A DNA stretch of 64,000 nt from Oscillospiraceae bacterium (GTDB taxonomy: Bacteria > Bacillota > Clostridia > Oscillospirales > Acutalibacteraceae). How positions within the stretch are numbered: position 1 is the stretch's first letter; each line of letters opens with the position of its first letter. The stretch is from contig CP107220.1 of the NCBI GenBank assembly GCA_025757685.1, positions 1,819,501 through 1,883,500 on the forward strand, written 5' to 3'. This document shows positions 22,811 through 32,077 of this stretch, piece by piece. Under the pieces are notes generated by a model. It saw only the letters and a list, made by a program, of their open reading frames with translations, was not told the origin of the DNA and did not search any database. A program made the translations under genes and the position numbers.

Positions 22811-25147
22811 ATGACGCTGAAAGAACTGGAAGTGGGCAAAAGCGCCGTAATCCGCCGCGTGGGCGGCGCGGGCGCGCTGCGCCAACATTTTTTAGATATG
22901 GGCATGATCCCCGGAGCAGAGGTAACGGTCATCAAGCTGGCGCCCATGGGCGACCCGATGGAAGTACAGGTGCACGGCTATGAGCTGACCCTGCGCCTGG
23001 CAGAAGCGCAGCAAATCGACATTCAGCCCATTGGGCGCCGCAGCCGCAGTCACACATTCAAAGACCGAGCCAAGGACCAGGACCACCCGGGGCTGGGCGA
23101 AAACGGCAAATTCCACAGCAAAGCGGACGAGCACCCCTTACCGGACGGTACCGTGCTGACCTATGCGCTGGTGGGCAACCAAAACTGCGGCAAGACCACC
23201 TTGTTTAACCAACTGACCGGTGCCAAGCAGCATGTGGGCAACTTTCCCGGCGTAACCGTGGATCGCAAAAGCGGCGCCATTCGCGGCTACCCAAACACGG
23301 AGGTTACGGACCTGCCGGGCATCTATTCCATGTCGCCCTTCAGCAGCGAGGAGATCGTCTCCCGCAACTTTGTACTGCAGGATAAGCCCACGGCCATCAT
23401 CAACATTGTTGACGCCACCAACATTGAGCGCAACCTGTATCTGTCCATGCAGCTGCTGGAAATGGGAATACCCATGGTCATTGCGCTGAATATGATGGAT
23501 GAGCTGGTGGGCAACCGCGGCTCTATTGATGTAAACACCATGGAGGCCATGCTGGGGGTGCCGATCATTCCCATCTCCGCCGCCAAGAACGAGGGCGTAG
23601 ACGAGCTGATTCGCCATGCCGTTCATGTGGCCAAACAGCAGGAGCCGCCGCTGAAGCAGGACTTTTGCGACAAAGACGACCACGGTGGTGCCGTGCACCG
23701 GTGTATTCACGCCGTAATCCACCTGATTGAGGACCACGCTGCGCTCGCCGGGCTGCCGGTACGCTTTGCCGCTACCAAGGCCATTGAGGGCGACGCGCTG
23801 ATCCTGCAGCAGTTGCAGCTGGATCGCAACGAGCAGGAGATGCTGGAGCACATTGTCCGCCAAATGGAAACGGAGCGCGGGCTGGACCGCAGCGCCGCCA
23901 TTGCGGATATGCGCTTTGACTTTATCGAGCGGCTGTGTGCACAGACGGTGATCCGCCCCCAGGAGAGCAAGGAGCGGATTCGAAGCGAAAAGATCGACCG
24001 CATTCTCACCGGGCGATATACTGCCATTCCCTGCTTTATCGGCATTATGGTACTGGTATTTTACTTAACCTTCAATGTAATCGGCGGCGGACTGCAAAAG
24101 CTGCTGGAACTGGGGATCGACCGTCTGTCCGCCCTAACGGACACGGCGCTGACCCAACTGCATGTGAACCCGGTCATCCACAGTCTGGTGATCGACGGTA
24201 TCTTTACCGGCGTGGGCAGTGTGCTCAGCTTTCTGCCCATCATCGTCACCCTGTTTTTCTTCCTGTCTTTAATGGAAGACAGCGGCTATATTGCCCGCGT
24301 GGCCTTTGTAATGGACAAGCTGCTGCGCAGGATCGGCCTGTCCGGCAAGAGCATCGTGCCCATGCTCATCGGCTTTGGCTGCACCGTGCCGGCGGTCATG
24401 GCCACCCGCACCTTAACCAGCGAGCGGGATCGAAAGATGACCATTCTGCTCACGCCCTTTATGAGCTGTACCGCCAAACTGCCCATCTACTCCTTCTTTG
24501 TCAGCGTCTTTTTCCCGGGCAAGGGCGGGCTGATCATGTCCGGGCTGTACCTGCTGGGGATCCTGGTAGGCATTGGAGCCGCCTTTCTCTATAAAGACAC
24601 CCTGTTTCGCGGCGAGCCCATCCCCTTTGTCATGGAGCTGCCCAACTACCGTCTGCCCAGTGTAAAAAATGTGGGTCAACTGCTGTGGGAAAAGGCCAAA
24701 GATTTTTTGCAGCGGGCATTCTCCGTCATTCTCATTGCCACGGTGGTGGTTTGGTTCCTACAAAGCTTTGACCTGCAGCTAAATATGGTCTCCGACTCGG
24801 CCGACAGCATTTTGGCCCGGATATCCGGCATTCTGGTTCCGCTGTTTGCGCCCCTGGGTCTGGGCGACTGGCGCATTTGCACCGCCCTGATCAGCGGCTT
24901 TATGGCCAAGGAAAGCGTCGTCTCCACCCTGGAGGTCCTGTTCGGCGGCACTATCGGCAGCATTTTGTCGCCGCTGTCCGCCGGGTCGCTGCTGGTATTC
25001 AGCCTGCTGTACACCCCCTGCGTGGCGGCGGTGGCCTCCGTGCGGCGGGAACTGGGCGGCAAGTGGGCTGCCGGACTGGCGCTGTGGCAGTGTTTGATTG
25101 CGTGGGTGGTTGCCTTTGTGTTCCACGGGATCGGAGCGCTGCTGTGA
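22811..25147 (+). CDS. feoB: FeoA-FeoB fusion, ferrous iron transporter
   Basis: A 778-residue inner-membrane Fe(II) importer. Residues ~1-75 are a FeoA SH3-like domain ('LDMGMIPGAEVTVI'), joined by a His-rich linker to FeoB. The G domain has G1 'GNQNCGKTTLFN' (~122), G3 'DLPGIYS' and G4 'NMMD'. The membrane part has the two gate regions 'GFGCTVPA' (~520) and 'LYTPCVAA' (~735). FeoA and FeoB are usually separate proteins; fusions occur in some Firmicutes and Bacteroidetes. AAGGAGA precedes ATG 22811. The stop overlaps the next gene (GTGA). Confidence 0.95.
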   Translation: MTLKELEVGKSAVIRRVGGAGALRQHFLDMGMIPGAEVTVIKLAPMGDPMEVQVHGYELTLRLAEAQQIDIQPIGRRSRSHTFKDRAKDQDHPGLGENGKFHSKADEHPLPDGTVLTYALVGNQNCGKTTLFNQLTGAKQHVGNFPGVTVDRKSGAIRGYPNTEVTDLPGIYSMSPFSSEEIVSRNFVLQDKPTAIINIVDATNIERNLYLSMQLLEMGIPMVIALNMMDELVGNRGSIDVNTMEAMLGVPIIPISAAKNEGVDELIRHAVHVAKQQEPPLKQDFCDKDDHGGAVHRCIHAVIHLIEDHAALAGLPVRFAATKAIEGDALILQQLQLDRNEQEMLEHIVRQMETERGLDRSAAIADMRFDFIERLCAQTVIRPQESKERIRSEKIDRILTGRYTAIPCFIGIMVLVFYLTFNVIGGGLQKLLELGIDRLSALTDTALTQLHVNPVIHSLVIDGIFTGVGSVLSFLPIIVTLFFFLSLMEDSGYIARVAFVMDKLLRRIGLSGKSIVPMLIGFGCTVPAVMATRTLTSERDRKMTILLTPFMSCTAKLPIYSFFVSVFFPGKGGLIMSGLYLLGILVGIGAAFLYKDTLFRGEPIPFVMELPNYRLPSVKNVGQLLWEKAKDFLQRAFSVILIATVVVWFLQSFDLQLNMVSDSADSILARISGILVPLFAPLGLGDWRICTALISGFMAKESVVSTLEVLFGGTIGSILSPLSAGSLLVFSLLYTPCVAAVASVRRELGGKWAAGLALWQCLIAWVVAFVFHGIGALL

Positions 25148-25308
25148 ATATTTGGGACATTCTGCTGCTGGCAGCCATTGGAACGGCGCTGTTCCTGGCT
25201 GTCCGCGCCTTGATTCGGCGCAAAAACTGCGGCTGTACCGGCTGCGAAAGCTGTAACCGCTGCGCCCATTGCCGAAAAAACGAACACAAGCAAAAACCGA
25301 AATCATAA
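25144..25308 (+). CDS. FeoB-associated Cys-rich membrane protein
   Basis: A 54-residue protein starting with GTG at 25144, overlapping the feoB stop by 4 nt. One membrane helix ('DILLLAAIGTALFLAVRALI') is followed by a dense cysteine tail (CGCTGCESCNRCAHC, ~res 30-44) and a Lys-rich end. It matches the small FeoB-associated Cys-rich family, thought to support or regulate FeoB, possibly by binding iron or an Fe-S cluster. Confidence 0.85.
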   Translation: MNIWDILLLAAIGTALFLAVRALIRRKNCGCTGCESCNRCAHCRKNEHKQKPKS

Positions 25309-25320
25309 AAAAAGCAAAAA

Positions 25321-25354
25321 GGAAAGCACGCTGTCTGCCTGCTTTCCTTTTTTT
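25321..25354 (+). terminator. feo operon terminator
   Basis: Stem GGAAAGCA/TGCTTTCC (25321-25328, 25340-25347) with a T7 tail. A-tracts on the other side make it usable in both directions. Confidence 0.85.
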
Positions 25355-25543
25355 GCACAACCAAACGCCTTTATACCTATTGTGTTGTGCTGCCTGTAAT
25401 TTTGCACATTTTCCACCGCGTTTTCCCCAAATAAAGCCGGCTGCTGTGTGGAAAACCCCAACATGCCCGCTGCAAAGCGCAGAGCAGAAAAAGCGCCCGG
25501 CAAAACCGGGCGCCTGCCAAAAGCGGGGTATGGAGGATACTGC

Positions 25544-28120
25544 TTAAATATCGTCCCGCTTCAGGGTCTCAATGATGTTGTCCTTTTTAATTTTATCCAC
25601 AGCGTACAGCAGTGCAATCGCAATCACGGCAAACACCGCCAGCGCCGCCGCCAGATAATAATACCAGCGGAAGGTATAGCCGTAGTCAAAGGAGCCGCCC
25701 AATATCTTGTACATCAGGTAATCCAGTCCCAAGCTAACCGGCAAGCCCCATACCAGCGCCATAACGCCGTAGCGAATATTCTCCAAATAAATGGACTTCT
25801 TAAAGGAACGGGGCGTCATACCCACGCTCTTAATCATAGCGAACTCTCGACGCCGCTCCTCCATACCGGAAGAAATGGTATTGATAATGTTCATAACGGA
25901 AATCAGGGTAATCAGCGTAATAAAGCCATAGCCAAAGGTCATCACCACCACATTCAGCGCCTGCATGGTCTGAGCCTGTGCCGCCGCGTCATAGCCGGTA
26001 TGGCTGATGCCGTTTTGTACCTCATCCAGCACATCGGACACCCGGTTATACACATCGTCATGGTCCTGGGCAGTGATATAGTACCGGGCATAGCTGACAG
26101 TATTGCCCTTTGCCAAAACAGACGGAAAATGCACCAGATAGCTGTGCATGGGCACCACCAAAGTGGGGCGCATAAAGCTGCCTAAAAGATTGCTTGCTTC
26201 CTTGTTCATCTGGGCAGCCACCTTTGCCGTGTACTTGGCATACAGCTCGTTGCCCTCACTGTCATAGCCCTCCATAGAGCCGGTAAGGGTTTGACCTGCC
26301 AAGCTGCCTTGCAAGGGGTTTAACACCAGTCTTTGCTTCTTCTCCGTTGCCACTTGCACCCGGTTGATTAAAATACCCGTGGGGATTTTGTCATCCTGAC
26401 AAACAGACGGGGCTATGCCTGCCTCCTTTGCCAAGGCGGCAAAGGTGTCGTTGTCCACACCCAGCACATTCACGGAGCGGTCCATATTGGCTTTCTTTGC
26501 CTCCGCCGTCAGCTGCTTATCCAAGCCGTCCACCATCATCTGATTGTCGGCACAAATACGCATGCTCTCAATTCCGGGCACATCGCTGACCTTCCGATTA
26601 ACTTGCTCCACCTGAGAGGCGGTCAACGGCCCGTCGGTATTAAAAATGCACTCGTACACATCAAAGCTCATACCGTCGTACTCATTGTCAAGGGCGTTGG
26701 TGAGCATACCGGTAAAGTTGGCGGTGCTGAGAAACAGAATGACGCTGACTGCCAGGGCAAACACCACCGTGCGGGAGCGCTTGGCGTTGCGCTTGTAGTT
26801 CTTTACCGCCAGCACATCCTCAAAGCCAAAGAGCTTTTGGCGCAGGCGAGAGGTTTTCAGCTTCTTTGCCTTTTTCACCTTCACGGTGTTGGTTTGGCGC
26901 AGCGCCTCAATGGGGGTCACCTTGGACGCCCGGTGCGCCGGGATCCAGGCAGAGATAAAGATGGTTAGGGCGCTGATGAGCACGCTGCCAACTAAAATCT
27001 TCCAGTTCACAATGGCGTGCAGCCGCACACTGTCGCCGGTAGCTACCGTCACCGTCTGCATAAAGCTGTCGCTAAGGGCACGCAGGGTAACGGCAATGCC
27101 GCCGATACCGCAAAGAATACCGATGGGAATACCGATACAGCCTAAAATAAAGCCCTCAAAATACACGCTGCCCCGCTTTTGCACCCGGGTAGCGCCTACG
27201 CTGGCCAGCATACCCAAGTACCGTGCCCGCTGCTGGTAAGACACCGCAAAGCTGTCATAGATCATAAACACGGAGGCAAATACGATAATCAGCAAAATAA
27301 TGGCCATAAAGCCGTACAGCGCCCGGGTGATCTCACTGTTCATCTGCACCCCGCTGTACATCAGGTAGTCCGTGTGGGTAGAGAACCGGGTGCCGTCATT
27401 CGCCTTTACCGCCTCAGCACCGTACAGGGCTTTGGCGGCAGCCTTTATGTCCGTTGGCGTGTTGCTGCCCAAAGGGGCAAACTGCACCTGGGCAATGTAA
27501 GTGCCCATGGCGTCCGTTACCGTATCATCCAGCCCGCAAAAGGCGCTGTAAAAGCCGGTGAGCTGGTTGTCATTCTCCAAAATCCCGCAGATGGTATAGG
27601 TGCGCTGTGCCGTCTCCGGCTCAACCTGCGGATCGGCGGAATAGGTGGTAAAGGGCAAAGTGACCGTGTCGCCCACTTTCCACTTTAAGTCATTGCGGGT
27701 GATAAAGCTCTTGGTCACCAGCAGCTCCCGGGCGGTTACCGGCAGGCGGCCGGTGGCGGGCTTCATACTGTATATCGTAAAAAGATTTTGGTTGCAAGCC
27801 AGCACATCGGTGCGGCTTTTGCTGCTGTTTGAATCTGCCTTACTGCTGATCTCGCCCAGATCCATAGACAAACCGATGGCCTTTACATTCTTTTGCTTTG
27901 CCAGGGTCTGCACATCCTTGCTTTTCAGCTCGTTATACTGGGCATGCCAGGCGCCGTCATAAGAGGCGGTGATCTCACCCATGGTGTTCATCAGTGACTC
28001 CACGCTGGTAAACACCGCCGTCACCATCGCCACACTGATGATAATGCCAAACAGGGTGATGACGGTGCGCTTTTTGTTCGCCCATAAGTGGCGCCAAGTT
28101 AACTTATTGATGATCTTCAC
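25544..28120 (-). CDS. FtsX-type ABC transporter permease
   Basis: An 858-residue membrane protein with two FtsX domains. It has an N-terminal helix (~20-40), a large extracytoplasmic domain (~50-260), three helices (~265-375 including 'GFMAIILLIIVFASVFMIYD'), a second single helix at ~450, a second outside domain, and a final three-helix block at ~720-850 ending in 'LLYAVDKIKKDNIIETLKRD'. This architecture is that of BceB/MacB/LolC-like exporters used for peptide resistance or lipoprotein handling. It overlaps the ATPase gene by 4 nt. Substrate unknown. Confidence 0.88.
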   Translation of the reverse strand: MKIINKLTWRHLWANKKRTVITLFGIIISVAMVTAVFTSVESLMNTMGEITASYDGAWHAQYNELKSKDVQTLAKQKNVKAIGLSMDLGEISSKADSNSSKSRTDVLACNQNLFTIYSMKPATGRLPVTARELLVTKSFITRNDLKWKVGDTVTLPFTTYSADPQVEPETAQRTYTICGILENDNQLTGFYSAFCGLDDTVTDAMGTYIAQVQFAPLGSNTPTDIKAAAKALYGAEAVKANDGTRFSTHTDYLMYSGVQMNSEITRALYGFMAIILLIIVFASVFMIYDSFAVSYQQRARYLGMLASVGATRVQKRGSVYFEGFILGCIGIPIGILCGIGGIAVTLRALSDSFMQTVTVATGDSVRLHAIVNWKILVGSVLISALTIFISAWIPAHRASKVTPIEALRQTNTVKVKKAKKLKTSRLRQKLFGFEDVLAVKNYKRNAKRSRTVVFALAVSVILFLSTANFTGMLTNALDNEYDGMSFDVYECIFNTDGPLTASQVEQVNRKVSDVPGIESMRICADNQMMVDGLDKQLTAEAKKANMDRSVNVLGVDNDTFAALAKEAGIAPSVCQDDKIPTGILINRVQVATEKKQRLVLNPLQGSLAGQTLTGSMEGYDSEGNELYAKYTAKVAAQMNKEASNLLGSFMRPTLVVPMHSYLVHFPSVLAKGNTVSYARYYITAQDHDDVYNRVSDVLDEVQNGISHTGYDAAAQAQTMQALNVVVMTFGYGFITLITLISVMNIINTISSGMEERRREFAMIKSVGMTPRSFKKSIYLENIRYGVMALVWGLPVSLGLDYLMYKILGGSFDYGYTFRWYYYLAAALAVFAVIAIALLYAVDKIKKDNIIETLKRDDI

Positions 28121-28800
28121 TGGCGGATCACCTCATCCTTCACAATTTTGCCGTCCTCAACGGCAATCACCCGGTCTGCGTCCAACGCAATGCGCTCGTC
28201 ATGGGTAATAATAATAACCGTTTGGTTCAGTGCCTTGTTGAACTGACGCAGCAGCTCCACAATTTCTTTTGAGTTTTTGCTGTCCAGATTACCGGTAGGC
28301 TCATCCGCCAGCAAAATGGCAGGATTGTTCATCAGCGCACGGCCGATAGACACCCGCTGCTGCTGACCGCCGGACAGCTCTGAGGGCAGGTGCCCCAGTC
28401 TGTGCTGCAAGCCCAGCACCTGCACCAAGGAATCAAAGTGCGCCCGGTCCACCTTTTTGTCATCCAGCAGCAAGGGCAGCGTCATATTTTCCTCTACGGT
28501 CAAAATGGGAATCAAATTGTAAAACTGATAAATCAGACCGATTTGGCGGCGGCGAAAGATCGCCAGCGCCGTCTCGTCCAAGGTGGTAATATCCGTTCCG
28601 TCCACATACACATGCCCGTCCGTAGGCGTATCCACACCGCCCAGAATATGCAGCAGGGTGCTTTTGCCGGAGCCGGACGGTCCGATAATAGCCACAAACT
28701 GTCCTTTCGGCACGGTAAAGGACACATCGTCCAGCGCCCGTACCTCCGTATCGCCCTTACCGTAAATTTTGGATAAGTGCTCAATTCTCAAAATGTCCAT
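28117..28800 (-). CDS. ABC transporter ATP-binding protein (MacB/LolD type)
   Basis: A 227-residue ATPase. Walker A 'GPSGSGKSTLL' (~res 40), Q-loop 'IYQFYNLIP' (~90), signature 'LSGGQQQR' (~142), Walker B 'ILLADEPTGNLDS' (~165) and H-loop 'IIITHD'. The start is ATG 28800, where AGGAGAG sits 6 nt upstream; a frame extending 15 codons further lacks a site. It powers the FtsX permease with which it overlaps (ATGA). Confidence 0.92.
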   Translation of the reverse strand: MDILRIEHLSKIYGKGDTEVRALDDVSFTVPKGQFVAIIGPSGSGKSTLLHILGGVDTPTDGHVYVDGTDITTLDETALAIFRRRQIGLIYQFYNLIPILTVEENMTLPLLLDDKKVDRAHFDSLVQVLGLQHRLGHLPSELSGGQQQRVSIGRALMNNPAILLADEPTGNLDSKNSKEIVELLRQFNKALNQTVIIITHDERIALDADRVIAVEDGKIVKDEVIRQ

Positions 28801-28830
28801 AATGGCTCTCCTTTTCGCTTTGTTGCCCTC

Positions 28831-28875
28831 ATTATACCCGGCCAAAGTGTCAGTTCGGTGACAGTTTTGGTGACA
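28831..28875 (-). promoter_or_regulatory. Exporter promoter with tandem activator sites
   Basis: On the minus strand TGTCACC is directly repeated 12 bp apart (28869-28875, 28857-28863), with a related TGACAC at 28847-28852 and a TATAAT -10 box at 28831-28836. No good -35 box exists, and the repeats end 20 nt above the -10. This is the layout of OmpR/VanR-type response-regulator activation. Confidence 0.55.
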
Positions 28876-28982
28876 ATTTTGTCATCTTTCCCCCTGCGGG
28901 AGATAAGAACCGGCTTTGCTCCGTTTCTTTTATACCATATCTTGTATGCCCCTGGCAAGCACCCACTATTTTGCAAAATCTC

Positions 28983-29011
28983 TTTACAACGGCGGGGGTT
29001 TGTGCTATAAT
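28983..29011 (+). promoter_or_regulatory. rpsO promoter
   Basis: TTTACA, 17 nt, TATAAT; transcription would begin near 29018, about 105 nt before the rpsO start. Confidence 0.75.
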
Positions 29012-29030
29012 TGGCTCGCTGTGTACGGAT

Positions 29031-29083
29031 CACACGGTATCGGGTGCAAGCTCCTACGGAGAGTCACCGATCCCGTAACTGTG
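29031..29083 (+). promoter_or_regulatory. Structured rpsO leader
   Basis: Inverted segments CACACGG and ATCGGGTG (29031-29047) pair with CACCGAT, CCGT and GTG (29065-29083). S15 represses its own mRNA through leader structure in several bacteria, and this fold is a candidate for that. Confidence 0.5.
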
Positions 29084-29124
29084 TCCTCCGCCAATCGGCA
29101 AATACTGTAATGAGGTGAAAGATT

Positions 29125-29400
29125 ATGACACAAGCTGAGAAGCAAGAAATCATCAAGGCTTACGCAACCCACGAGGGCGACACCGGTTCTCCCGAGGTAC
29201 AGGTAGCTGTGCTGACCACTCGTATTAACGAGCTGACCGAGCACCTGAAGACCCACAAGAAGGATCATCACTCCCGCCGCGGTCTGCTGAAAATGGTTGG
29301 TCACAGACGCAACCTGCTGGTTTATCTTTACAACAAGGATGTAGAGAGATACCGTAGCCTGGTGAAGAAGCTGGGTATCCGCGATACCATCGACAAGTAA
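29125..29400 (+). CDS. rpsO: Ribosomal protein S15
   Basis: A 91-residue protein, close to the usual 88-90. Typical S15 segments are present: 'HEGDTGSPEVQVAVLTTRI', 'KDHHSRRGLLKMVGHRRNLL' and 'LGIRDT'. It binds 16S rRNA helices 20-22 early in 30S assembly. GAGGTG precedes ATG 29125. It lies upstream of pnp, as in many bacteria, separated by a terminator and the pnp leader hairpin. Confidence 0.98.
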   Translation: MTQAEKQEIIKAYATHEGDTGSPEVQVAVLTTRINELTEHLKTHKKDHHSRRGLLKMVGHRRNLLVYLYNKDVERYRSLVKKLGIRDTIDK

Positions 29401-29410
29401 GAACGCGCAA

Positions 29411-29446
29411 GCAGACGACGGAGCACTTCTGTCGTCTGCCTTTTTT
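29411..29446 (+). terminator. rpsO terminator
   Basis: GCAGACGAC/GTCGTCTGC stem followed by TTTTTT just after the rpsO stop. Confidence 0.9.
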
Positions 29447-29469
29447 GTCCAAGGCAAAATCGTATCTTC

Positions 29470-29547
29470 CAAGGAGGTTCTACTAATAGTAGTAAATTGA
29501 GGTCACCGGGTGCGGCGGCTTGAATTTATTACTATTGTGCCTCCTTG
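29470..29547 (+). promoter_or_regulatory. Long hairpin in the pnp leader
   Basis: Outer stem CAAGGAGG/CCTCCTTG (29470-29477, 29540-29547) and inner 14-bp perfect stem AATAGTAGTAAATT (29485-29498) with its complement (29523-29536). It ends 33 nt before the pnp ATG. In enterobacteria a pnp leader hairpin is cut by RNase III so that PNPase can degrade its own mRNA; this looks like the same arrangement. The GGAGG inside the stem is not the pnp start site. Confidence 0.65.
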
Positions 29548-29580
29548 ATGATAAATATTATTTATGAAAGAGGTAACCAA

Positions 29581-31794
29581 ATGTTTTTCAAGAACTACAA
29601 AGTTTGGGAAACGGAACTGGCCGGCAGAAAGCTGACCCTGGAGACCGGCAAAATGTGCGGTCTGGCCGGTGCGTCCATTATGGCCCGCTACGGCGACACC
29701 AACGTGCTGTGTAACGTGACCATGAGCGCCAAACCCCGCGAGGGCGTGGATTTCTTCCCCCTGAGCGTGGATTATGAAGAGAAGATGTATTCCGTGGGTC
29801 GGATCCCCGGTTCTTTCCAGCGCCGTGAGGCTCGTCCTTCCGAGAAGGCCATCCTCACCTCCCGCTGCATTGACCGCCCCATTCGTCCCCTGTTCCCCAA
29901 GGATATGCGCAACGATGTAAGCGTTGTGGCTACCGTAATGAGCGTGGATCCGGATTGCTCTCCGGAGATCACCGCCATGATCGGCGTGTCCGCTGCCATT
30001 GCCATCTCCGACATTCCGTGGGACGGCCCCATCAGCGGTGTGAATGTGGGTCTGGTAGACGGCCAGATCGTCATCAACCCCACTCTGGAGCAGCGCGCCC
30101 ATAACGATCTGAACCTGACCGTGGCTTCCACCGGTGACCTGGTGGCTATGATCGAGGCCGGCGGTAACGAGATCGACGACGACACCATGTTCAACGCCAT
30201 TATGGCCGGTCATGAGGAGAATAAGAAGATCGTTGCCTTCATCAACGGTATTGTTGAGGAAGTGGGCAAGCCCAAGAAGAGCTTCCAGTCCTCCGACCCG
30301 GATCCGGCGATCCTGCAAGAGATCGAGGACTTCTGCATTGAAGATGTGAAGAAGGCTCTGGATACCGACGACAAAAATGTGCGCGACGAGCGCCTGCGCC
30401 CCATCTATGACGCAGTACATGAGAAGTTCGATGATCGCTTCGAGGGCGAAGAGGGCAAGATCGAGGAGATCCTGTACCTGGTACAGAAGCATGTGGTGCG
30501 TGCTTGGCTGAAAGACGAGCACAAGCGTGTGGACGGCCGCGGCATTGACGAAATTCGTCCCCTGAACGCAGAGATTGACCTGCTGGCCAGAGCCCACGGC
30601 TCCGGTATGTTCACCAGAGGCCAAACTCAGGTGCTGTCTGTGACCACCCTTGGCCCCATGAACGACGCCCAGCAGCTGGACGGTCTGGACGAGCAGACCG
30701 AAAAGCGCTATATGCACCACTACAACTTCCCCAGCTACTCTGTGGGTGAAACCAAGCCCTCCAGAGGCCCGGGCCGCCGCGAGATCGGCCACGGCGCACT
30801 GGCAGAGAAGGCACTGTTGCCGGTTCTGCCCTCTGTGGACGAATTCCCCTACGCCATCCGCGTAGTGTCTGAGGTGCTCAGCTCCAACGGCTCCACCTCT
30901 CAGGGCTCCATCTGCGGCTCCACCCTGTCTCTGATGGCTGCCGGCGTGCCCATTAAGGCACCGGTTGCCGGTATCAGCTGCGGCTTGATCACCGGTGACG
31001 ACGGCGTGTACGGCGACTTTATGACCATGATCGACATTCAGGGTCTGGAAGATTTCTACGGCGACATGGACTTTAAGGTTGCCGGTACAAAGAAGGGCAT
31101 CACCGCCATTCAGATGGACCTGAAGGTGCACGGCCTGACCCCGGAGATCATCAAAGAGGCCTTTGCCAAGACCCATAAGGCCCGCAACTATATTCTGGAC
31201 GAGATCATGCTGCCGGTGATCAGCGAGCCCCGCAAGCAGCTGTCTCCCTACGCACCCAAGATGCTCACCCTGCAGATCGACCCGGACAAGATCGGCGATG
31301 TAATCGGCAAGGGCGGCAAGGTGATCCAGGAGATCCAGAACACCTACGATGTGAAGATCAACATTGAAGAGGACGGCCGCGTGTTCATCAGCGGTATAGA
31401 TATGGACAAGTGCAACGGCGCTGTGGAAGTGGTGAAGCTGATCGCCACCGACCCGGAAGTGGGCGCCTTCTACAACGGTGTAGTAACCCGCCTGATGAGC
31501 TTCGGCGCATTCGTAGAGATTGCACCGGGCAAAGAGGGTCTGGTTCACATCAGCCGCCTGGATGTAAAGCGCACCGAGCATGTAGAGGATGTCGTGAATG
31601 TTGGCGACTCCGTTGTGGTTAAGTGCATTGAGATTGACGATCAGGGTCGCATTAACCTGTCCCGTCGGGATGCACTCATTGAGCTGGAGGGTATGACCCC
31701 GGAGAACGAGATCGACGATACCCCCCGCCGTCCCCGCAGAGACGACCACCGCGGTCATGATCGTGACCGCCGCGACCGCCGTCCCCGCAGATAA
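29581..31794 (+). CDS. pnp: Polynucleotide phosphorylase
   Basis: A 737-residue 3'-5' exoribonuclease (phosphorolytic). Two RNase PH domains (~5-230 and ~310-545) with the active-site region 'SGLRYMHHYNFPSYSVGE'-like 'MHHYNFPSYSVGE' and 'STSQGSICGSTLSLM'; then a KH domain ('GDVIGKGGKVIQEI', ~565-620), an S1 domain ('GAFVEIAPGKEGLVHIS', ~630-695) and a basic Arg/Asp tail. ATG 29581 follows AGAGGTAA; an in-frame ATG 36 nt upstream lies in the leader hairpin region and is less likely. Part of the RNA degradosome. Confidence 0.97.
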   Translation: MFFKNYKVWETELAGRKLTLETGKMCGLAGASIMARYGDTNVLCNVTMSAKPREGVDFFPLSVDYEEKMYSVGRIPGSFQRREARPSEKAILTSRCIDRPIRPLFPKDMRNDVSVVATVMSVDPDCSPEITAMIGVSAAIAISDIPWDGPISGVNVGLVDGQIVINPTLEQRAHNDLNLTVASTGDLVAMIEAGGNEIDDDTMFNAIMAGHEENKKIVAFINGIVEEVGKPKKSFQSSDPDPAILQEIEDFCIEDVKKALDTDDKNVRDERLRPIYDAVHEKFDDRFEGEEGKIEEILYLVQKHVVRAWLKDEHKRVDGRGIDEIRPLNAEIDLLARAHGSGMFTRGQTQVLSVTTLGPMNDAQQLDGLDEQTEKRYMHHYNFPSYSVGETKPSRGPGRREIGHGALAEKALLPVLPSVDEFPYAIRVVSEVLSSNGSTSQGSICGSTLSLMAAGVPIKAPVAGISCGLITGDDGVYGDFMTMIDIQGLEDFYGDMDFKVAGTKKGITAIQMDLKVHGLTPEIIKEAFAKTHKARNYILDEIMLPVISEPRKQLSPYAPKMLTLQIDPDKIGDVIGKGGKVIQEIQNTYDVKINIEEDGRVFISGIDMDKCNGAVEVVKLIATDPEVGAFYNGVVTRLMSFGAFVEIAPGKEGLVHISRLDVKRTEHVEDVVNVGDSVVVKCIEIDDQGRINLSRRDALIELEGMTPENEIDDTPRRPRRDDHRGHDRDRRDRRPRR

Positions 31795-31812
31795 GGCGTA
31801 AAATCGTATAAC

Positions 31813-31849
31813 AAAAGACCGATACCACTTACGGTATCGGTCTTTTTTA
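31813..31849 (+). terminator. pnp terminator
   Basis: AAAAGACCGATACC paired with GGTATCGGTC then TTTTTT. Confidence 0.92.
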
Positions 31850-31879
31850 TTGAGGGGAGAGTTATAAAAGAATAATCCC

Positions 31880-32062
31880 TCAGTCAGCTACGCTGACAGC
31901 TCCCTTTACAAGGGAGCCTGATCGGTTTGCCCCCCTTGCAAAGGGTGACTCCCCGCAGTGCGGGGAGATGTCGCGCAGCGACAGAGGGGACGGGCGCCCG
32001 TTAGGCGAAGCGGCGCAGCCGCAGGGGGGATTGCACCGGAGGTGCCCCAATCCCTGCCCGAC
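31880..32062. repeat. Intergenic palindromic repeat, copy A
   Basis: A mosaic of hairpins: CAGTCAGCTACGCTGACAG, CTCCCTTTACAAGGGAG, CTCCCCGCAGTGCGGGGAG and TGTCGCGCAGCGACA. The block from GTGACTCCCC to GTTAGG recurs at 56558-56650. No gene. It fills the space between pnp and metH. Confidence 0.75.
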
Positions 32063-32077
32063 GGAGAGATTTGCCTT

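Noticed and set aside
29503..31758. Long minus-strand open frame opposite pnp
   Set aside because: It is the antisense shadow of pnp; its sequence is low-complexity H/V/Q/L-rich, with no known domain or ribosome binding site.
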